A DNA stretch of 16,542 nt from Planctomycetales bacterium (GTDB lineage: Bacteria; Planctomycetota; Planctomycetia; Isosphaerales; Isosphaeraceae). The position numbers and the translations under genes were made by a program. Shown here piece after piece: positions 13,366-16,542 of this stretch (position 1 is the stretch's first letter; every line of letters begins with the position of its first letter). The notes under the pieces are model-generated. The model was not told the DNA's origin, did no database searches, and was given only the letters and a program-made list of their open reading frames with translations. The stretch is from contig DAHZZC010000635.1 in assembly GCA_027435495.1 (NCBI GenBank), positions 1-16,542 on the forward strand. Reading direction: 5' to 3'.

Positions 13366-14492
13366 TCCGACGTATCCCGCCGGCCGCCCGTCGATGGCTC
13401 GGACAGTGGTTCGCCCTGGTCGTTTTCTACCTGTTCGTGGAATTGGTGACGCTCGCGACGCCCCAACCGCACGAGATCGGCCGATGGATCCTCGGCGTCG
13501 CGGCCGTGTTCTGGGGCGTTCGCCGCGTGGCGGCGTTTCACCCGTGGTACAATGGCGATTACCGGCGATGGCTCGGGCAAACCCCCTGGACCAGCCGCAA
13601 GCCACTGCCGATGGGTCCCGTCGTGCCGACCTGGGGCGACGGTCTCTACCTGGCGACGATCCTCCTGCTGAGCACCATCGCGCCCGAGCCAGGGTTGCTG
13701 CGATATGTCGCCCTCTTCGTGATCGGCCACGTCGCGGCGATCGTGCCGACGATCCGGAAGGAAGACGCACCGATCCGGGCCGTGACGATCGCCGGCCTCG
13801 GGCTGGCCGTCCGGCATTTCTACAGCCCGCCCGTCTGTCTGGCTGCTGGGGTGGCCGTCTACCTGCTCGCCTACCAGGGACTGCGCCGGTCGCTGGATCG
13901 GTTCGCGGAGACGCCCGAGCCCTACAGGCTCTCGCACGAGAATGTCACCGGCGACCCGCTCGTAGATCAGCTGAACGCGGTCGGCTGGCCGTATGGCCCG
14001 ATGCTGGTCGACACCCAGGACACCCGCCCCTGGCCGCGGCTCGATACGGCGATCCTCTGCCTGCTGGTCGCCTGGTGGATCGACTGCCTCGCGGCGCTTT
14101 TTGTTGACCCGCAGAGGCGGCTGGCGTTCCTCGCGCTTGTCTCGTCCATCTTCGAGCTGTTTACCCTGCTCCGGCTCGGGGCCTACGTTCAGGGGTGCGC
14201 GCCTCCGATCTCGTTCTGGGGCCGGATTCGGACGATGCGTCTGATCATTCCCGGATATGATCGGATCTGGGTCGGTACGATCTGCGGGCTGCTCGCCGGG
14301 CCGATGACGGTGGCGCTGCTCGCGGGGCTCGGGGCGCCGATGGAGGCCCGGCTCTCGGCCGCCTGCGGGATGGTTTTGCTCGTCCTCATCCTGACGCCTC
14401 CCAGCCTCCGGCGATGGCGGCTGACGGGGGCCTACCGGCTGGACCCCATGAAGGCCCGTCAAGCCGGGAAGCAGTTCATTCAGGCGGGGTAG
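13362..14492 (+). CDS. polytopic membrane protein, probable partner of the ABC ATPase
   Basis: A 376-aa integral membrane protein I do not recognise by family. Hydrophobic segments occur at about 13-33, 41-58, 93-107, 113-130, 139-171 (perhaps two passes), 228-247, 253-276, 302-323 and 332-348, so eight to ten passes. Notable polar blocks are the loop HPWYNGDYRRWL (60-71), which is rich in aromatic and charged residues, and the soluble stretch 173-225. The start overlaps the ABC stop codon (ATGA), strongly suggesting a two-gene unit in which this is the permease. It lacks an obvious ABC-2 or MacB/FtsX signature, so permease is inferred from context. The last 25 residues are basic and cytoplasmic in appearance. 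Confidence 0.75.
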   Translation: MIRRIPPAARRWLGQWFALVVFYLFVELVTLATPQPHEIGRWILGVAAVFWGVRRVAAFHPWYNGDYRRWLGQTPWTSRKPLPMGPVVPTWGDGLYLATILLLSTIAPEPGLLRYVALFVIGHVAAIVPTIRKEDAPIRAVTIAGLGLAVRHFYSPPVCLAAGVAVYLLAYQGLRRSLDRFAETPEPYRLSHENVTGDPLVDQLNAVGWPYGPMLVDTQDTRPWPRLDTAILCLLVAWWIDCLAALFVDPQRRLAFLALVSSIFELFTLLRLGAYVQGCAPPISFWGRIRTMRLIIPGYDRIWVGTICGLLAGPMTVALLAGLGAPMEARLSAACGMVLLVLILTPPSLRRWRLTGAYRLDPMKARQAGKQFIQAG

Positions 14493-14493
14493 G

Positions 14494-14517
14494 CGCCCGG
14501 GTGCAAGTCCCCTGGCG
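14494..14517 (+). terminator. possible hairpin after the membrane-protein gene
   Basis: CGCC-C-GGG, loop TGCAAGT, then CCC-CT-GGCG, begins two bases past the stop. The stem has a small internal loop and no T-run. It may end the ABC/permease transcript before fhs. Confidence 0.3.
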
Positions 14518-14552
14518 ACGGGACGGATCGCTCTGATATGGTAATTCGGCCG

Positions 14553-14585
14553 CCCGGCGCGTGGGTGCGACGCGGGCACGCCGGG
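14553..14585 (+). promoter_or_regulatory. structured leader before fhs
   Basis: CCCGGCG (14553-14559) pairs with CGCCGGG (14579-14585). A competing inner stem CGCGT/ACGCG (14558-14562/14570-14574) shares bases with it. It lies 38 nt before the fhs ATG. It matches no riboswitch class I know. A TATGGT at 14537-14542, with a poor TGGCGA 18 bp upstream, is a weak promoter candidate just before it. Confidence 0.3.
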
Positions 14586-14622
14586 AGACGGGCCGCGATC
14601 ATCCGAGGGGGGAATCCCGAGC

Positions 14623-16281
14623 ATGTCGGACGACAAGGGGACCGGGCTAAGGCCGATCGTCGAGGTGGCGGCCGACCTGGGAATCGACGAGGCGGACCTC
14701 GAACTCAACGGCCGAGACAAGGCAAAGGTCCGGCTCGACTTCCTGCACCGCGCCGAGGCTTCGCGCCCGCGCGGCCGGTTGATTCTCGTCTCGGCGATCA
14801 CGCCCACCCCGGCCGGCGAGGGGAAGACGACCACCTCCATCGGCCTGGCCCAGGGTCTCCGCCGGATCGGCCAGAAGGCCGCGCTGGCGCTTCGGCAGCC
14901 GTCGATGGGTCCCGTCTTCGGCCGCAAGGGAGGCGCCACCGGCGGCGGTCTCAGCCGGGTCGAGCCGTCGAACAAGATCAACCTTCAGTTCACCGGCGAC
15001 TTCCACGCGATCACCGCCGCGCACAATTTGCTGGCCGCCGCGATTGACAACCGGCTGCACTTCAAGGACATCGATCTCGACCCGACTCGCATCCTCTGGA
15101 AACGCGCCCTCGACATGAACGATCGGGCGCTTCGGAACATCGTGATCGGCCTGGGCGGGTCGTCGCAGGGCGTCCCGCGGGAGTCGGGTTTTGACATCAC
15201 CGCGGCGAGCGAGGTGATGGCGATCCTCTGCCTGGCCGACTCGCCGGCCGACCTTCGCTCCCGGATCGATCGGATTCTGGTCGGATCCAGCCGGGGCGGC
15301 CAGCCCGTTCGGGCCGGCGAGATCGGGGTTACGGGGTCCATGGCCGCGATCCTCAACGAGGCGATCCTGCCGAACCTGGTGCAGACGACCGAGTCGACAC
15401 CGGCGTTCATTCACGGGGGTCCGTTCGCCAACATCGCCCACGGCTGCAACTCGATCCTCGCCACCCGATTGGCGATGGCGACCGCCGATTACGCTGTCAC
15501 CGAGGCCGGGTTTGCCTTCGACCTCGGCGGCGAGAAGTTCTTCGATCTCAAGTGCCGTGCCGGAAATCTGAACCCGGCCGCGATCGTGATCGTCGCCACG
15601 ATCCGCGCTTTGAAGATGCACGGCGGAGTCGGGCTCGATGCTCTCCAGGAATCGAACCCGAGGGCCGTCGAGCGCGGGCTGGAGAACCTCGCCGCACACC
15701 TGGATAGCGCCGAGCATTTCGAGAAGCCGATGGTTGTGGCGATCAACAAATTTGGTTCCGACACGCCCGAGGAAATCGAGGTTGTCCACGCCTATTGCGC
15801 CGGTCGGGGCGTTCTGTGCGCGACGGCGGACGTCTTCAGCGCTGGCGGGGCCGGGGCGACCGATCTGGCCGAAAAGGTGGTCGCGGCGGCCTCGGCGCCC
15901 GAGACACCGTTGAAGACGCTCTACCCGCTCGACTGGCCGGCCGAACGGAAGATTGAGCAGATCGCCCGGGTGATGTACGGCGCCGACGGAGTCTCGATCC
16001 TGCCGGCGGCCTCGGCGAAGCTCCGGCGCGCCGCTCGCCTCGGTTACGGCGATCTGCCGATCTGCATGGCGAAGACGCAGGACTCGCTCTCGGATAACCC
16101 CAAGCTCCGCGGACGCCCTCGCGGCTTCACGCTCTCAGTCCGCGACATCGAGATCGCCGCCGGCGCCGGGTTCCTGGTGGCACTGACGGGCGAGATCGTC
16201 CGGATGCCCGGCCTCCCCCAGCGACCGGCCGCCGAACGGATCGACGTCGACGCCGATGGGCGGATCGTCGGGCTCTCCTGA
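14623..16281 (+). CDS. fhs: formate-tetrahydrofolate ligase (10-formyl-THF synthetase)
   Basis: A 552-aa cytoplasmic enzyme that joins formate to tetrahydrofolate using ATP to give 10-formyl-THF for purine, formyl-Met and one-carbon metabolism. The ATP-binding loop is TPTPAGEGKTTT (60-71), and RQPSMGPVFGRKGGATGGG (91-109) is the family signature. FTGDFHAI (123-130) and the block VATIRALKMHGG in the middle of the protein are also family hallmarks. Length is close to the usual 555-560, so it is complete. In the signature the third small residue is Thr (KGGAT rather than KGGAA) and the following segment reads LSRVEPSNKINLQ; both are mild departures. GAGGGGGG ends 10 bases before the ATG. No folD or ftcD is adjacent; it stands alone 130 nt after the membrane-protein gene. 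Confidence 0.97.
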   Translation: MSDDKGTGLRPIVEVAADLGIDEADLELNGRDKAKVRLDFLHRAEASRPRGRLILVSAITPTPAGEGKTTTSIGLAQGLRRIGQKAALALRQPSMGPVFGRKGGATGGGLSRVEPSNKINLQFTGDFHAITAAHNLLAAAIDNRLHFKDIDLDPTRILWKRALDMNDRALRNIVIGLGGSSQGVPRESGFDITAASEVMAILCLADSPADLRSRIDRILVGSSRGGQPVRAGEIGVTGSMAAILNEAILPNLVQTTESTPAFIHGGPFANIAHGCNSILATRLAMATADYAVTEAGFAFDLGGEKFFDLKCRAGNLNPAAIVIVATIRALKMHGGVGLDALQESNPRAVERGLENLAAHLDSAEHFEKPMVVAINKFGSDTPEEIEVVHAYCAGRGVLCATADVFSAGGAGATDLAEKVVAAASAPETPLKTLYPLDWPAERKIEQIARVMYGADGVSILPAASAKLRRAARLGYGDLPICMAKTQDSLSDNPKLRGRPRGFTLSVRDIEIAAGAGFLVALTGEIVRMPGLPQRPAAERIDVDADGRIVGLS

Positions 16282-16542
16282 TCCAGCCCAACGCCGATAC
16301 CAGACAGAAGATCCGGAGAAACCACGTTAACCCCGGGAACTCAGATCCGGAGGAACCACGAAAATCACGAAGGGCACGAAAAAAGACAGAGAAACAAAAG
16401 CATTGATGATGGGGGGCCGGTCCGGGCGGTCTCCTTCTCGTCTCGGCTGGAAAACGGAACTGGCTCCGGAACGCAGCGCAGGTGCCTGTACTGACTCGTG
16501 GGTGAACCACTGCAGGTGAAACCCGGGAACTCAGATCCGGAG
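16282..16542. repeat. intergenic repeat cluster at the right edge
   Basis: An exact 21-nt direct repeat starts CCCGGGAACTC and ends ATCCGGAG, at 16332-16352 and 16522-16542, 190 bp apart. A third partial copy (AGATCCGGAGAAACCACG) is at 16309-16326, one base different from 16343-16360. Between them CACGAA recurs every 9 nt (16357, 16366, 16375). Composition is more A-rich than the genes. No coding frame is supported. The second 21-nt copy runs to the window end, so the array may continue. Confidence 0.6.

Noticed and set aside
13347..14981. A 544-aa minus-strand open frame
   Set aside because: It is antisense to the membrane-protein gene and the start of fhs, with shadow-frame composition; the plus-strand genes have clear motifs and coupling.
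16309..16542. CRISPR array or attachment site pair
   Set aside because: The copies are unevenly spaced and partial, with no integrase, no tRNA and no cas gene. A mobile-element end cannot be shown.

Overview
This is a GC-rich (clearly above 60% by eye) chromosomal stretch. It has long ORFs on both strands, purine-rich Shine-Dalgarno sequences, GTG and TTG starts beside ATG, one PEP-CTERM-tagged secreted protein, and repeat-bearing intergenic regions. This suits a Planctomycetota bacterium, perhaps the Isosphaeraceae. That placement is inferred from composition and gene style, not from a marker gene. I see no rRNA, tRNA, CRISPR array, phage gene, transposase or integrase.

Left part (1-4000), all minus strand. 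Read in transcription order it holds a stand-alone acyl carrier protein (3988-3707), a secreted PEP-CTERM protein with a zinc-protease-like HExxH motif (3239-2046), a PlsC-type acyltransferase (1853-1062), and an APH/choline-kinase-like phosphotransferase (1078-95) that overlaps the acyltransferase by 17 nt. Two stretches of about 470 nt without a gene flank the ACP. The rightward one carries a good promoter for a small proline/alanine/lysine-rich lipoprotein (4473-4748), which is followed by a strong hairpin.

Middle part (5000-12100). A fumarylacetoacetate-hydrolase-family enzyme (minus) diverges from a plus-strand run: a MOSC-domain protein, a secreted alpha/beta hydrolase, a proton-coupled oligopeptide (POT) transporter and a secreted S9 peptidase. 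The transporter and peptidase are only 36 nt apart and make a plausible peptide-scavenging pair, with extracytoplasmic cleavage of peptides and import of di- and tripeptides.

Right part (12100-16542). A 485-nt gene-free region holds REP-like palindromes with the GTAG head, a convergent pair that forms a 27-position stem, and a 76-bp direct repeat present twice 192 bp apart. Next come an ABC ATPase and a polytopic membrane protein joined by an ATGA overlap, then formate-tetrahydrofolate ligase behind a structured leader. The window ends in an intergenic repeat area with a 21-nt exact direct repeat and a 9-nt CACGAA periodicity.

Most genes are ordinary. The best leads are the REP-like composite repeat at 12118-12441, the off-by-one HExxH motif in the PEP-CTERM protein, the ABC ATPase that lacks the usual Q-loop and H-loop residues, and the acyltransferase/kinase overlap. 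I did not find a convincing new multi-gene system.
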